64,000 bases of DNA from Datnioides undecimradiatus (Eukaryota > Chordata > Actinopteri > Lobotiformes > Datnioididae), in contig WARS01000014.1 of assembly GCA_008933995.1 (NCBI GenBank), forward strand, positions 1,163,192-1,227,191, written 5' to 3'. A program made the position numbers and the translations under genes. The notes under the pieces were generated by a model that saw only the letters and a list, made by a program, of their open reading frames with translations, was not told the DNA's origin and ran no database searches. This document shows positions 1 to 10,949 of this stretch, piece after piece. How positions within the stretch are numbered: the first letter of the stretch is position 1; each line of letters begins with the position of its first letter.

Positions 1-896
1 TCCCATCTTTCCTCTTCTCCCCTGAGGGCCACAGAATGAGACTATTGTTTTCTGTCCTCTTTCTCCCCATTCCAGCCATCATTCATCCCCCTTTTTTTCA
101 TCCTACATATCCGTACTCTTCACATAGTTTGAATACCCTATACGATCGACTTTGAAAGTAGGGGGGAAAAAAATGCCTGCTTCATGCGTAGGAGACCCAC
201 ACCATGTCCCGCTCTCCTGCTGGTTGTGATTGTGCATGTGGTATGGGGCTCTTTAGTCTTGTGTGCTGTGGTGTCACATTTGTGCTATGTGGTGTGGTGT
301 TGTGGTAATGCTGAGGGGGCAGAGGGCAGACGGGCTAAACAGGGCTGTTTTTTAAAGTGGATAAAAAGTCTTCAGCGTGAGGAAAACCCTGTTTTTCATT
401 CACGTTTTTTATTTTGACACACACTGCCATATACAGACATGTGTGCACACTTGAGGTAGGCTGACGATCCTGGCTCCGATTAGACGTTTTCTGCAAGTGC
501 AGTCCATGTGTGCAGGGTATGACGCTACCTACTGCCTATGGAGGCGTACTGAAATGCCGCAGACAGCTCTAGGAAAGCATCAGTAACATACGCTTTGACC
601 AAAAGAACCTGCATCTGGCTGTCATAATGAGCAACAGTGCCCGCTCCACCAAGCAAGCATGGGAGACATTTACAAGAGCCTTTTTAATGTCTGAAAGAAA
701 TAACTTTCATATGTTTTCACCAATAGAGGTCTTATCAGATTCTGTCCATGCACTGATAAAGAAGTAAAGAGGGCAAAATGCTTGATTTGTGTAGTTATGG
801 TCATGTAGTGTTTGGTCATTTTCAAAAGGGGTTCAGATAGCTATAACATCTGTTATCACTGGTCACTTGGTGACCAACCCACCTTGTCCCTCCCTT
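1..896. other. Non-coding DNA, no gene seen
   Basis: The first 90 bases are pyrimidine-rich, with C/T runs on the plus strand. Bases 220-310 are rich in G and T, which opens a 77-codon frame of low-complexity composition that resembles no protein. The rest is ordinary AT-leaning unique sequence. I see no splice-bounded exon, no repeat I recognise and no promoter-like CpG cluster. Confidence 0.6.
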
Positions 897-1070
897 CAGT
901 ACTGGGTTAGACCAAACACCTGTAAAACCAATTACATCTCCATTAGCTTCAGCTGTGTTTATATTTAAGTTCTAAATAACAAATGTTGGCATGCTAACAC
1001 ACTAAGCTAAGATGGTGATCATAGTAACAATATACCAGCTTAATAGCATGTTAGCATACTGCTGCAATGT
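897..1070 (+). repeat. Fragment of a percomorph modular interspersed repeat
   Basis: The segment has the order of motifs I associate with a very common repeat in perch-like fishes. An 'accaaacacctgtaaaacca' stretch is followed by 'acatctccattagcttcag', then 'atgctaacacactaagctaa', 'gatggtgatcatagtaac' and finally 'gcatgttagcat'. The same head-to-tail order, with different mutations, recurs in the plus orientation at 52400-52550. That supports a shared family from within the window. Class is unknown to me: no coding sequence, terminal repeats or target duplications are visible. The upstream modules found at 37205-37600 are missing, so this is a partial copy. Boundaries are accurate to about 20 bases. 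Confidence 0.55.
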
Positions 1071-3436
1071 ATATTAACTCTAGGATGAATATAGAAGGCA
1101 TAATGCAAAACATGATCCACTCTTTTGCATCTACTTTAATAAACACAAATGGACATCATTTCTTTAACAGTTCCTTCATATGCTTTCTCTCCTGCGGTCT
1201 TTAGAAAGTGCTTAAACTTTGATGTTCAATCAGAAACTTCTGATTTTGACAGGTTTTTGTTTCTTCATATTGATGGCTAAATTGATCATGAGCCTAATCC
1301 CATTTTAAGATCCAGAGTTCTGCTTCAACCCCAGTTCTTGTCGGTTTCTTAAATCCTTTGTTTGACTAGTTTAGGCAGAGCAGGGCTCAGCCAAAACCAC
1401 CACTGTCACTTTCAATTGACAGGATCTCAGTTGTCATTTGATTGGCGCCCTGGACTTTTTGGACTGTGATTCAATCAAGATGTTTCCACTGTGGAGAACT
1501 GTAAGAGTATAATGCTATAATGAGGTTGCCAGCGCATTATTTGACGCCACACACACCTGCAAACCAGTCTGAGAGGGCTGGGATTCTCATTAGATGAAAC
1601 AGGGGACTTTTGTTTTACTGTCTGTTCACTTTCCTGCTTTATCCTTTTCATTTCTAATCAATCCTTTGTTCTGTCTCTTCTCTTCTCTTCTTTGCTCTAA
1701 GTAGGAATACAGATGTCAAAGCCATTTGCTAAGAGATGGGGGTATTAAAGGGGGGCAGTAAAAATCTCAGACCACTGTAGAACATGATCCTCAATACGCC
1801 GTTAACCATCAGCTGACCTGAGCTGATCTTTTCTTCCACTCTCCCTTCCAGTTTCTTCTTTTCTTATGCTCTTGTTCTCACTCTCTTAACCCTTCTTGCT
1901 GCTCCTGTCTTCCAGCCTATCATCACCATTAGATTTTTTTTCTTTCCATCCTTCCCATGACCAACCCTGTCTATCTTCTTTCCCTCTCTGTCTATCGACA
2001 CAGATAGTATTCAAAAATGATTTGGCGTCCTCTGATTTGATGGTCTGGGGAAGAAAATGAATAGTTTTCGTCCAAAGTCAACTGTAAAAGAAGTGATGCA
2101 AAATCACTCCATGGCTTTTTTTTTCCTTTTTTAATATTTGTGGCACTGTTGAATGAAACTGTATTGTCTTTTGTGGAGAACCACAAACAGTAGAGGCCCC
2201 AAGCGACATAAAACCAGACACTAAGAATGATTTGTAGACTGCTTAATCCAGGTCTGCTATTTACAGAGCAGGACCCGTACTTTTCCACTCACTTACCCAT
2301 CCGCTGACCCGGGCTGATCTTAACATCTCAAAAAGCATCTCTTTTTCCACTCATTTCCTCAATGAATCTCATTCAGTTGCCCCCCCGGAGTATTTGGTGT
2401 CCACAAATCCCCCAGACTGAGCACCACCCTATCCACATAGCCTCCATGTGTCACCAGAGACACGCGTGCTAGCCCATTAGCACACTAAGTGGCACTCTCC
2501 AAATTCCCCTGATAGTTTTTAATGAAGCCACTTGTTGTGGGGATCAGAGCAGCAGTGTTAAATTTAGGCTTTCATTAACCTCTCCGTGTCTCAGTTTCCT
2601 GCTATTGTCAGACAGCAGGCGCAAGCGTGAGTGTGGGTAAAGTTAGTGCCCTGATGATCAGTTCCAGAGAGCAGAGATGAGCATTGGGATCATCGCTTCA
2701 ATGGAGAGACAGATAGCTGGTAATAGATGCGTTGATGGATACAGCAGTAGGATGTAAAGATAGATGGAGTGATAGACAGATGGAGGTGTGAAATGAAAGC
2801 ACCTGGTCCAGAGTGAGCAGGCCAATCCTGGGAGGGATCAATGGGTCGTGACCTCTGACAGGTGTTGAGGATAGATGCCATTGCTGTGGCGTTGAAGAAG
2901 GACGGATGAAAACGGCAGAGTGGAAGCAGTTGCCAGTGCTGAGGAGGGAAAGAGCTGCAGGGGCGGATCACAACTCAACACTTCACCAAGCCTGCTTCCT
3001 GGTGTGTGTCTGTATGTGAGACATGAGAGACCACTCACACTTCAAAGATATCAATGCCCACTTGTCAGCCGAGTGCTTTTTAAAGGCCTCTTTCAAATTC
3101 AATTTTGAACTTATTCCCCCAATTTCTTGTCAAGAAATATTTTCTCACAGCAAGCCAACACATCACTCTTTGAACATAATTTATCCTGTGTTTGCTCCTG
3201 TCCATATAAGGTATATTTGACTTATGTTAATGAAAGCCTCTCCTGCCAAGCCAGAGGAACATAAATATACTTCAGAGCTGAGCTTAAGGGAATCACTTTA
3301 CTGTCAGTCTTACACTAAGGCCAGGCTCCTGCTGCTTGTGGGCTTGTTTTGTCCCGAATTAAACTGACGCAGACATCTTTAATTTTTCAGAAGTATTTGT
3401 TTAAGTAAACAAAAGAGTCTGTGGTCAGAAACAAAG
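1071..3436. other. Non-coding DNA with pyrimidine-rich tracts, no gene seen
   Basis: Mostly unique sequence. C/T-rich tracts lie at 1660-1700 and 1820-2000, and a degenerate GATA/GATG-rich patch lies at 2695-2790. Several overlapping frames of 60-98 codons occur on both strands. Their translations lack any domain signature and they overlap one another, as chance frames do. No exon, RNA gene or recognised mobile element is seen. Confidence 0.55.
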
Positions 3437-3640
3437 ACTAGAGCTGAAACGATACACCCATAAATCGATTTTGGGCAAAACATTCCAGTATTGCAGCTTC
3501 GCAGTAGTGAGCAATTGCTTTTCTTTATTATTAAACTGAATATTTGGGGGTTTTCTGACTGTCTAACCAAACAGGCACTCAACGACTTCCCAGGCTCAAA
3601 GGAATACTCAGATTGCTTGAAAATAATAAATAATAAACAG
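3437..3640 (+). mobile_element. Degenerate fragment resembling a teleost hAT-type non-autonomous repeat
   Basis: The left part reads 'tagagctgaaacgatac' and then a TCGATT-containing stretch. This resembles the terminal motif (GGGCTGCAACGATTAATCGA-like) of an abundant fish repeat usually assigned to hAT. About 85 bases on, 'taaactgaatatttggggg' and 'ctgactgtctaaccaaacag' match the internal part of the same repeat in the expected order. The copy is diverged, and I could not define its right end or a target duplication. The assignment is from memory of the repeat, with no search. A related fragment in the other orientation is annotated at 39715-39870. Confidence 0.5.
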
Positions 3641-4089
3641 CTTAAGCAAAATTGTTTACACTAAAATCAAAGAACAAATGTCTGTTATATAGCTGAAGCA
3701 ATACTGATTACACAATGTTTGCTTCCTTAATCTAAAATGTTTATGGCCTGAAAAAGAATCTTGTTGCACCTTTGCTGTGTTTTACATTAGTATGATAAAT
3801 ATCAAAAGCAAAGCTCATTAACAAAACTCACATTAACCGTCTTTGTGGTGAGTCTGAGTTGAGTAGAGAACGTGCAGTTAAGTGTTACGTAAGCACAGGG
3901 ACTCTACAGAAACTATAAATCAGGAAACATGTTCTGCTTCCAGCTTATAAGACTGAATAACAAGAAGTGAAGGGGAAGAGAAAAAGGTCAAATTGGGTGA
4001 CTTCTGATTAGTGTGTTATGGCTTTGAGTTAGGCACCAGCTCTCGGTTGGAGTTTGGTTAGTGGTTGTTCATGTGTGGTTGAGGGTTTG

Positions 4090-4119
<30 letters not shown>
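4090..4119. repeat. (GT)n microsatellite, about 14 units
   Basis: An uninterrupted alternating GT/TG run, directly visible. Runs of this length are usually polymorphic in fish. It creates histidine/threonine-rich frames on the minus strand at 4029-4288 that are artefacts of the repeat. Confidence 0.97.
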
Positions 4120-4120
<1 letters not shown>

Positions 4121-4319
4121 GTGCAGAGGATCTGGCAAATCTTCGCTGACGGAGGCCAGAATGCCAGGCACCACTGGGAATGTTGGGAATGCTGAATGCC
4201 CTTTCACAACGACCTGCGTTTGTAATGCGTGTGTGTGTAGGTAGGTGAAAGAGAGAGGGATGAGTGAGAGACATAAGGGAGTGAGCAACTAGCCTTGAAG
4301 AGTTTATAAGGTCTCCTGT

Positions 4320-4600
4320 GTAAACACAGTGACCCTGTGGCGATGCTCCGTACCTACTAACAGCCGAGCTAAATGGACTAATACATTTTCCATGGCTGCC
4401 TTTGCAAATAGACTCTCATTATACGGAGCGTGTTTCATTTGAAAGGCATGTAACCTCTTATGCTCGGGGTTTAATGCGGAACTATTTCTAGTTTTCATTA
4501 AAATTCTCACTCTATATTTGGCTGTTTTGTCTGTGAGCTGACTAATTAAAAAATATCTCTGGAAATCAAGATCAGCTTTGGACACTGAATTTGCGGTATG
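4320..4600. other. Candidate conserved non-coding element
   Basis: A block with no simple repeats and no detectable transposon features. It keeps several CpG dinucleotides (around 4339, 4348, 4364, 4425, 4465, 4478 and 4592) although it is otherwise AT-rich. It also carries a TAATTA homeodomain core at 4543-4548 and several ATTA/TAAT cores. This texture is common in vertebrate developmental enhancers, but sequence alone cannot show conservation. A 93-codon minus-strand frame covers most of it (4304-4585) and its translation matches nothing I know. Confidence 0.25.
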
Positions 4601-6519
4601 AAATGGAGAACAGATGTTTTTTGGTTAATTAAGTGAAATATTCATTTCTTTGACATTTTTGTCTCTTCTGTTGTGTTTTGTCAACCTTTATGGTGTAATG
4701 GTTATAAAAACAAACTTCAAAGTAGTCAGAGAGAGGAAGTAATCGTTTGTCGTGTTTGTAATCGTTCCTGTACCTTTTCAGGGAGCAGCGTTGTGCTCAT
4801 TTTTCTTCATGATAAGTCTATCTGTTATTTATGCCCCTGGCATGGAGAATCTAGCCTTGTGTTTAGCATCCGTCATGCTCTTATCAGAACTGTTGGCTTC
4901 CTGATCGATCGGCCGCCCCTACTAAGTGGACACCCCCAATTTGTTAAACGGACAAGCAAGAAAAAGCCAATTTTACCCTCAAAGAGAGACCACAGAGGAG
5001 CAAATGTTGGCTGTGACATATAGATCTCTTTTGGGAACACTAAAGCTAAGGCGTGTCTTGCAGCAGAGGGGGTTAAGGCCATGTTTGGAGGAGAGAGGAA
5101 TGTTTTGGCCCGTTGTCGTCCCACTGGTCCGGTGATGGTGGTGTCAGGTTGACTGTGATCCAGAGTTAGTCACATTCCCACCGTCCCCTCCCTAAAAACA
5201 TAACACTGACCAGCCCAGTGCTGGGTCTGGATCATGGCATCAACCCACTGGCCGTTATTGTCTCACCAGCTTGTTGTCGATCATATAGACAGAGGCATGC
5301 TAATCCCTCTGACACATCAGATGTCAGAGTGGGTAAGGTGGGAAGGACACAGTCACCTTGTGCAGTGTTGTCAGACAAATGGATGAATAGTCAGGCAGAC
5401 ATCCAAGCAGACAACAGATGAAAGGAGCTTTGCATATTTTAGGTTTACTATTAACGTCCTCTTACACAGAAGCATATTTTAACGCGACCATCACCTTAAA
5501 CATATCGTGTATGAATGAGAGTACACACAGATGCACACAAGCTATTCTTGTCTAACCAGTCATCTGAAAAGTGCAGAGCTGGTTATGTTACATTGGGAAG
5601 GGCTGTGAAGGATTCAGAGGGTGGATTTTGAAGCTGGATCACCTCTCGGGCAGTGTAATGTCACTGTCATTGTTGTTGGCTCGGTGCTGTGCTGCTGACT
5701 GCACAACTCCTAATAACCTTAAACTTCCCCATTATGGGAATAATTGTTCTGGTTAGTTGGAATGTGGGTTCAGTCTGTGTGTGGCCCGGCATCGCCCGCC
5801 TGCAATGCGGCTCTAAATGCTTAGCTTCCCTCAGGGAGGTTTGCATTGCCGCGTTTCACTTTGCCTCCGAACACACCAACCCTCGAGGCTGCTTGCAGAG
5901 TTTAGAGCTCTACACTTTTGTCAGAGATTCAGTTTAAGTGACTTCTCAAAGTAAGTGGAGTAATGATGTGAAAGTGATTGTAATCAGCCTCAAATAGTGC
6001 ATGAGGACAAAGAATGAACTAAGTGAGTGAGCAGAGGAAAAGCGGAGGATGGATGCACATTAATTTTGCTGTTTTAACACACAAAAATGATTCAGAGAAT
6101 AATCGCCATGCTGACAGGGCTAAGTCTCCAGTGTCACTGTTTGGACACATAGCCAGCGGAAAAACCATCCAATTACAAGCCAGTGTGGTTTGTACTCCCA
6201 AACTTTATAAAGTCCTGTGTCAACACTTCCCCCTTTTCCAAATTCCACTCAAAAGCCTCAAGAATCCTCCCCACTGTATCGCCCATTGCCTCTGACAGAA
6301 CAGCCTCATAAAGGCTGTTTGGACTCATCTTTCTGCAGCAAGCAGTTGTGGTCCATCAGATAAAGAGAATCGATGGAGATGAGGGTCCTCTAAAACCTCC
6401 ATGTCGACTTCATGATTTCAACAGACTTTGTCATTTTTTTATGGGGGAATAGTGGGGACGCATGTGGATTTTAGTGCAGGAGCTCACTTTTAAGGAGCAG
6501 GCTGTTAATATTCTATATT

Positions 6520-6725
6520 TTTCACATTGTCAAATAATCCCATAAAAGACCAAATTAATTTTTGAGTAAAATAAGGTAAACACAATAAACCAATGTATTT
6601 GTGACCTGTTTCTAAGGAGCTAAAACTTTATTTAGGAAACAAATGGGATTTGGTTATTAATCTACACAGACAAAGTTAAGAAATCAGACTAACATTTTGT
6701 TGACAATAAAAGATATGGACTTGGG
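6520..6725 (+). repeat. Possible degenerate interspersed repeat
   Basis: The phrases 'aggagctaaaactttattt', 'acaaatgggatttggttatt' and 'ttgttgacaataaaagatat' have the feel of a fish interspersed repeat that recurs with the same phrase order. No terminal repeats or target duplications are visible and I cannot name a family. A chance resemblance is quite possible. Confidence 0.25.
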
Positions 6726-7023
6726 TTGTCAGGATTGACCTTTATAATTGTTTTTTTTCTGCATTACTCAATTGACCTTTACAGGGTACTGATTCATAGA
6801 TTGCAGTACAGAACTTTTTTTCTACAGAAATCCCAAATCATTACCTCCGTGTGGCCTGGCATGTTGCAGTAAAGTGTGCAGAGTGTGTTTGGCGTGCAGT
6901 CGCTCTCTGATGCCTATCAACTGTGATTAGAAGTGTCATTAGTTCCAGGTCTGCCAGCTCCAGCAGAGCCTGAAAAAACATGTTTATCCATGGACTCGCG
7001 AAGTATAAGAACCTATGCACACG

Positions 7024-7045
7024 CACACACACACACACACACACA
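7024..7045. repeat. (CA)11 microsatellite
   Basis: A perfect alternating CA run inside a short CA-rich patch beginning 'cacacgcacac'. Directly visible. Confidence 0.95.
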
Positions 7046-7116
7046 GATACATTCAAGCATGAAAATGTCTGTGTGCCACACGCAAACAGAAGGGCAAACC
7101 ATTCCACTCTCACTCT

Positions 7117-7240
7117 CTGTTTGTTGTTCTGTCTGTTTGTGTGTGTTCTCTTGTCCCTACATTGCCATGTGTATATATGTCTGTGTGTGTGTGTTTTTAC
7201 ATGGTGTATTTGTGTCTTGTGTGTGTGTTTGTCTTTGCCA
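7117..7240. repeat. Degenerate TG/TTTG-rich low-complexity belt
   Basis: Repeated TGTGTG, GTTTG and GTGTTT strings interrupted by C and A, directly visible. It probably derives from an old decayed TG microsatellite. The cysteine/valine-rich frames crossing it are by-products of composition. Confidence 0.8.
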
Positions 7241-10082
7241 TATGTTTACAATTTCTGAGGATCTAATTGAGGATTTAAAACACATTAATTTAAAGAGGAC
7301 TCTGCTCTCTCTGCATGGCTTGCTATAGGAAACACAGTTTACATTTGTGTGCATTAATGAACATAAGTGCTGTGCGCTGGGTGGCGTGGTTGCCATCTTA
7401 GATTTGTGTATTTCTTGGTGGATAAGCAGATGTTTGTGTGTAAACACTCCTTCTCCTCCAGATGGGACATCAAATGCTCCTCTCAGTGGCCGAAAAGGAA
7501 AATGTGTCCCTGAGTGCTTTTAATAGATGATTTATGGAAGCAGACTGTGTATGACATCTCATTTGGCTCAGTGAATATTCCCACGCTTTGGGACCAGACT
7601 CTTGAATCAATGTATCTCGTGTGAAGTATTAAATGGATTGTTATTTTTTCCTGTGTATATATTCAACTAATATCTCATTTAATTGTTTCTGTTTCCTTTA
7701 TACAATGTGTGTGTTGATTCATCACTATTTTAGCCTCTCAGGAGTTTTTTGTAATGTCTGAGTGTCTCCATGTACTAAGATTGGTAAGTCTCTGTATAGA
7801 GTGGAATGTGTTTGAAGAGTTGGTAGGAGTACGCTGCCCTCTGCCCCTCTCCCTCCTTCATGCTGTCTGAAGTGCGTTGCTCTTGCCCCTCCTGTGCCGC
7901 CCCTCCACCCCTCCACACAGCAGACCTCCCTCATGCCCTCTGCTCTCTGGACGTCTGCGTTCTCAGCCCTTACCCCCTTCACTCTCATACGGCCTCCTTT
8001 TTTATCATCCCCATCTTTCCACCCTTTAACCCTGACCATTCTTTGTCCACCTCCATCTTCACCTGGTGCCCGTGCTGCAGATGTCTCATTATCGACAGGT
8101 CTTCTGAGAGATTAAACCCCCACTATAACCCCAAGCTGCACCCCTGCAGCTTCCACAACCTGGAGCTTGATGCTCGATTAGAGGAATGTGTCCAAGCCTG
8201 GAGGTCCACTCTGCCATGAACAGTCAAACACACATTTTCTGTGGGAAGGAAACGGCAATATTATGGTGTGAAGACAGATGGCTGCCAGTTCTCATCATCT
8301 TTCCAATAACTTGACTTCACATCGGGCCTGAGGGAACTGCCACAGACCAAGGTGTATGTATGTGAGAGGTGCATGTGTGTGAGTGGAGGGTAGAGGTCGG
8401 ATCCCTGCAGTGCAGTTTATAGGACTTAAGTTATTAGATTAGTGAAGCATAAACAAAGGGCTGTCATAGAAAATTGCTGATTCATAGAAATTAAGGCTGG
8501 ATTTTATTCCGTTCTGATCAACTGAATCTTAAAGCTCAAAGTAAATCTTCTTCTAGAGTCACTTCATCTCTTTATCACCCACGTCTCCCTTTGTGGCCAT
8601 GTGTTGAGTTATAATTGGTCCGTGATGTTGAGCTGGTAGAACTTGGATGACCTTTGGGTCTGGTCCCTGAGAGAAAGTTCAGTACCAGGAATGGAAACAT
8701 CACTCTTCTGCCGGGCCACACAAATGGCCCCATACACAAACAACCAGCAGTGCCACTACAAACAACCAACGACAAGAGACTTCTTCAGTTTTGAATCGGT
8801 CGATTGAGACATGGAAGCAGAAAGTTGCAACACACTCCACGTCTGCGAGCAATATTGAAGAAATCTACAGATATCATTCAGCCTTGTTTGACAGAATGAG
8901 ACATTCCCGCTCATCGGTCCAGATGTCCCTCTTGCAAGAGATTCCTGAAGGGAGCGTGAGAGTAGCAATGAGCAACACCCAAGCTGCTCCACTGAGACGG
9001 AGTGAAATGTAGATGGTTTTAATCTCTCTTACATAAGCACATTAGTGAGAAGAGGCTCGTGTGTGGGAAGTTTACACCAAAGGTACATTTGCCCTGGCTA
9101 ACAGCTGTTGGAGGCAGAAGGCATTTTGGTCCACTTTGGACCACTTATGTCTGTTGTGTCCCATCTCACTGCCTCAGTCCCTGAATGTGGCAGATTTCTT
9201 TGTTACAAATAAAAATCTAACTAAAGGTGTGGCTACTCAGCTCCCACACCTTGGCCTTGCTTCTTGCAGACAGCAAGATGACAACCCTCCAGCGCTGATG
9301 GATGAATCTCACACTGAGTGGAATTTTTGATATCTTCCTCTTCTTTTCCAACCTTTCACTCCATCTTCATTTTCCCCAGAGAGAGAAGCCCCGAGCAGGC
9401 CAGGCTAAGCTGCTCGGTGTCGGACAAGCAGGGTTTCCTGGTGGGTGATAAGTGATGGAGCAGAGCCCGCGTGGTCAGGGTCCACAGGGAACAGCCCCAG
9501 AGAGGCCCTGAGAGGTCAGAGGTCATGTCAGAGATCATGTGTGAGGAAGATGAAGAGAGACCAGATCTAGCTCCTGGAGGTACCACAACACAGATGGTGA
9601 TGAAGGGTAAAAGAGAGGGAGCTGGTGTTACAGTGCAGGCCACAGCATGGGAACTACAACCACAGAGATATTCTCAAAGTGTGTGTGAGTGTAAGTGACA
9701 CCTTTAAACCCAGCCCTCCCACACTAATGAAGTACTCCACGAGCTCAAACGCCATGCTTAAAGCATAATAATCAAAGAGGAAAGCTGTCCAACCAGGGCA
9801 ATTAAGAGGTTTGTTTTCTGAATGCCTGTTTGAAGCAGCTGACATGCTGTCCATTAATCTTTCATGGAGCTTGAGGCAGAAATCTACATTATGTTGCACA
9901 TATTTGGGCAAGCTATTTATTTACCATGAAATTCAACCTACAGGGTCGTTAGCTCATATTATAATTTGTGTTGTATATACTTTTGTGTTATACTCTGAAA
10001 TTTTCTTAATGTGGTCTCAGTTTGGGGCTGCAGCAGATGGCAGGTGTGACTAATTAGGATGTGTGTATAATGTCCTATGTGC

Positions 10083-10084
<2 letters not shown>

Positions 10085-10114
<30 letters not shown>
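10085..10114. repeat. (GA)15 microsatellite
   Basis: A perfect GA run preceded by 'gcat' and followed by 'tcagaa'. Directly visible. It is one of two GA tracts in the window, the other being at about 21553-21592. Confidence 0.97.
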
Positions 10115-10116
<2 letters not shown>

Positions 10117-10251
10117 AGAAGGGTATGTGGCTGTCTGGGTGCATGTTTGTACTCATGACTGAGTAGGGCTTTAAGTGTGTGCATAGATTTGCTGAAGATC
10201 ACAGGACCAGACTTCAGCTGTGGGACAACCCCCTACCTGAGGTCCTGCAGG

Positions 10252-10265
10252 CCCCCGGGGGGCAG
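10252..10265 (+). promoter_or_regulatory. Candidate CTCF binding motif
   Basis: The 14-mer CCCCCGGGGGGCAG agrees with the vertebrate CTCF core (CCASYAGRKGGCRS-like) at every position except position 3, and position 6 uses the less common G. It sits in a small GC-rich patch (about 10220-10300) that contrasts with its surroundings. In vertebrates such sites can bind CTCF and anchor chromatin loops. Binding depends on context and cannot be read from sequence, and the C5G6 palindrome could also be chance GC-rich sequence. Confidence 0.3.
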
Positions 10266-10499
10266 CTGCCACAAAGTGGGCCCTTGCGCTCTCAGTGGGT
10301 GCTCTCTGTAGCAGCGTCCTGTTAGCTCACACCAACTCTGTAAGCTGCAGTAATGGGATTTTTAAAGAGCATTATAAAAGTGTTATTTTCAAGGAGATAC
10401 AATCTGAGTTGAGTTAAATTCAGGAAGCGGCACAAAACAAGGGAACATAAATGCTTTCACAGTCTGTTAGTCACATCATCAAGCTCTGGTGTGTGTCTC

Positions 10500-10700
10500 T
10501 TTCTTTTGCATGTTAGGCTAATTACCTCCTGTCCTGCTTGCCTCCACAGTGTAATAAAAATCAAATCTCTCCGCAGACGAGCATTTCCTGTTTGGTAGGA
10601 AATGCTTTAGAGATAAGGCCTATTTGCATAAAGATGGCAGAAAGAGGAGTGCAGCGTGTAATTATTTGCAGTCAGGCCAAAGCTTGTTCCTACTCGAGGG
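10500..10700. other. Candidate conserved non-coding element
   Basis: A repeat-free stretch containing 'ggctaattacctcctgtc' (a TAATTA-type core), a 'cctatttgcataaag' segment whose ATTTGCAT is a perfect octamer motif of the POU/Oct type, and 'cgtgtaattatttgcag', a second TAATTA core beside another octamer-like string. This density of homeodomain and POU-type cores in non-repetitive sequence resembles developmental enhancers. Conservation was not tested and chance is possible in AT-leaning DNA. Confidence 0.25.
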
Positions 10701-10920
10701 TAAAGTCCTTGTCCTGATAGTGGTTTGGTTATCTTTTTACCAATCCCCTGATTCTATTGATGTATTTGATGTCTTCTTATCACGGATGCCGGCCTAAGGA
10801 CAGTTCCCATGCATGTGGCGTAGCGTGAGAATCATTATGCAGTCCAAATGTGCTGATTTATTGAGATGCTATCTTGCGTGTAACCAATGTTTCTTAGATG
10901 CGATACAGGCAGGGAAACAG

Positions 10921-10946
10921 GCAGAGGGGACGTGCAGAGGGGACGT
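10921..10946. repeat. 13-bp direct tandem duplication
   Basis: GCAGAGGGGACGT occurs twice back to back with no mismatch, at 10921-10933 and 10934-10946. It lies immediately left of the foldback element that begins at about 10950. It may be a recent slippage or repair duplication. Confidence 0.9.
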
Positions 10947-10949
10947 GTT

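Larger units (their letters stand above)
3641..6519. other. Mostly unique non-coding DNA, no gene seen
   Basis: Contains the (TG)n microsatellite at 4090 and the candidate conserved block at 4320-4600, both listed separately. The stretch 4660-5130 carries overlapping frames of up to 116 codons on both strands with no recognisable protein features. The remainder is ordinary AT-leaning sequence. No exon, RNA gene or transposon ends were found. Confidence 0.5.
6726..10084. other. Non-coding DNA with TG-rich patches, no gene seen
   Basis: Holds the CA run at 7024-7045 and the degenerate TG-rich belt at 7117-7240. The frames of 131, 92 and 96 codons over this belt are translations of low-complexity DNA. 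A 119-codon frame at 7860-8219 and a 95-codon minus-strand frame at 9356-9643 have no recognisable domain. The short unique stretch 7440-7620 has no repeat character. No exon or RNA gene is supported. Confidence 0.5.

Noticed and set aside
6933-7328. 131- and 92-codon frames over the CA/TG belt
   Set aside because: Translation of low-complexity dinucleotide DNA.
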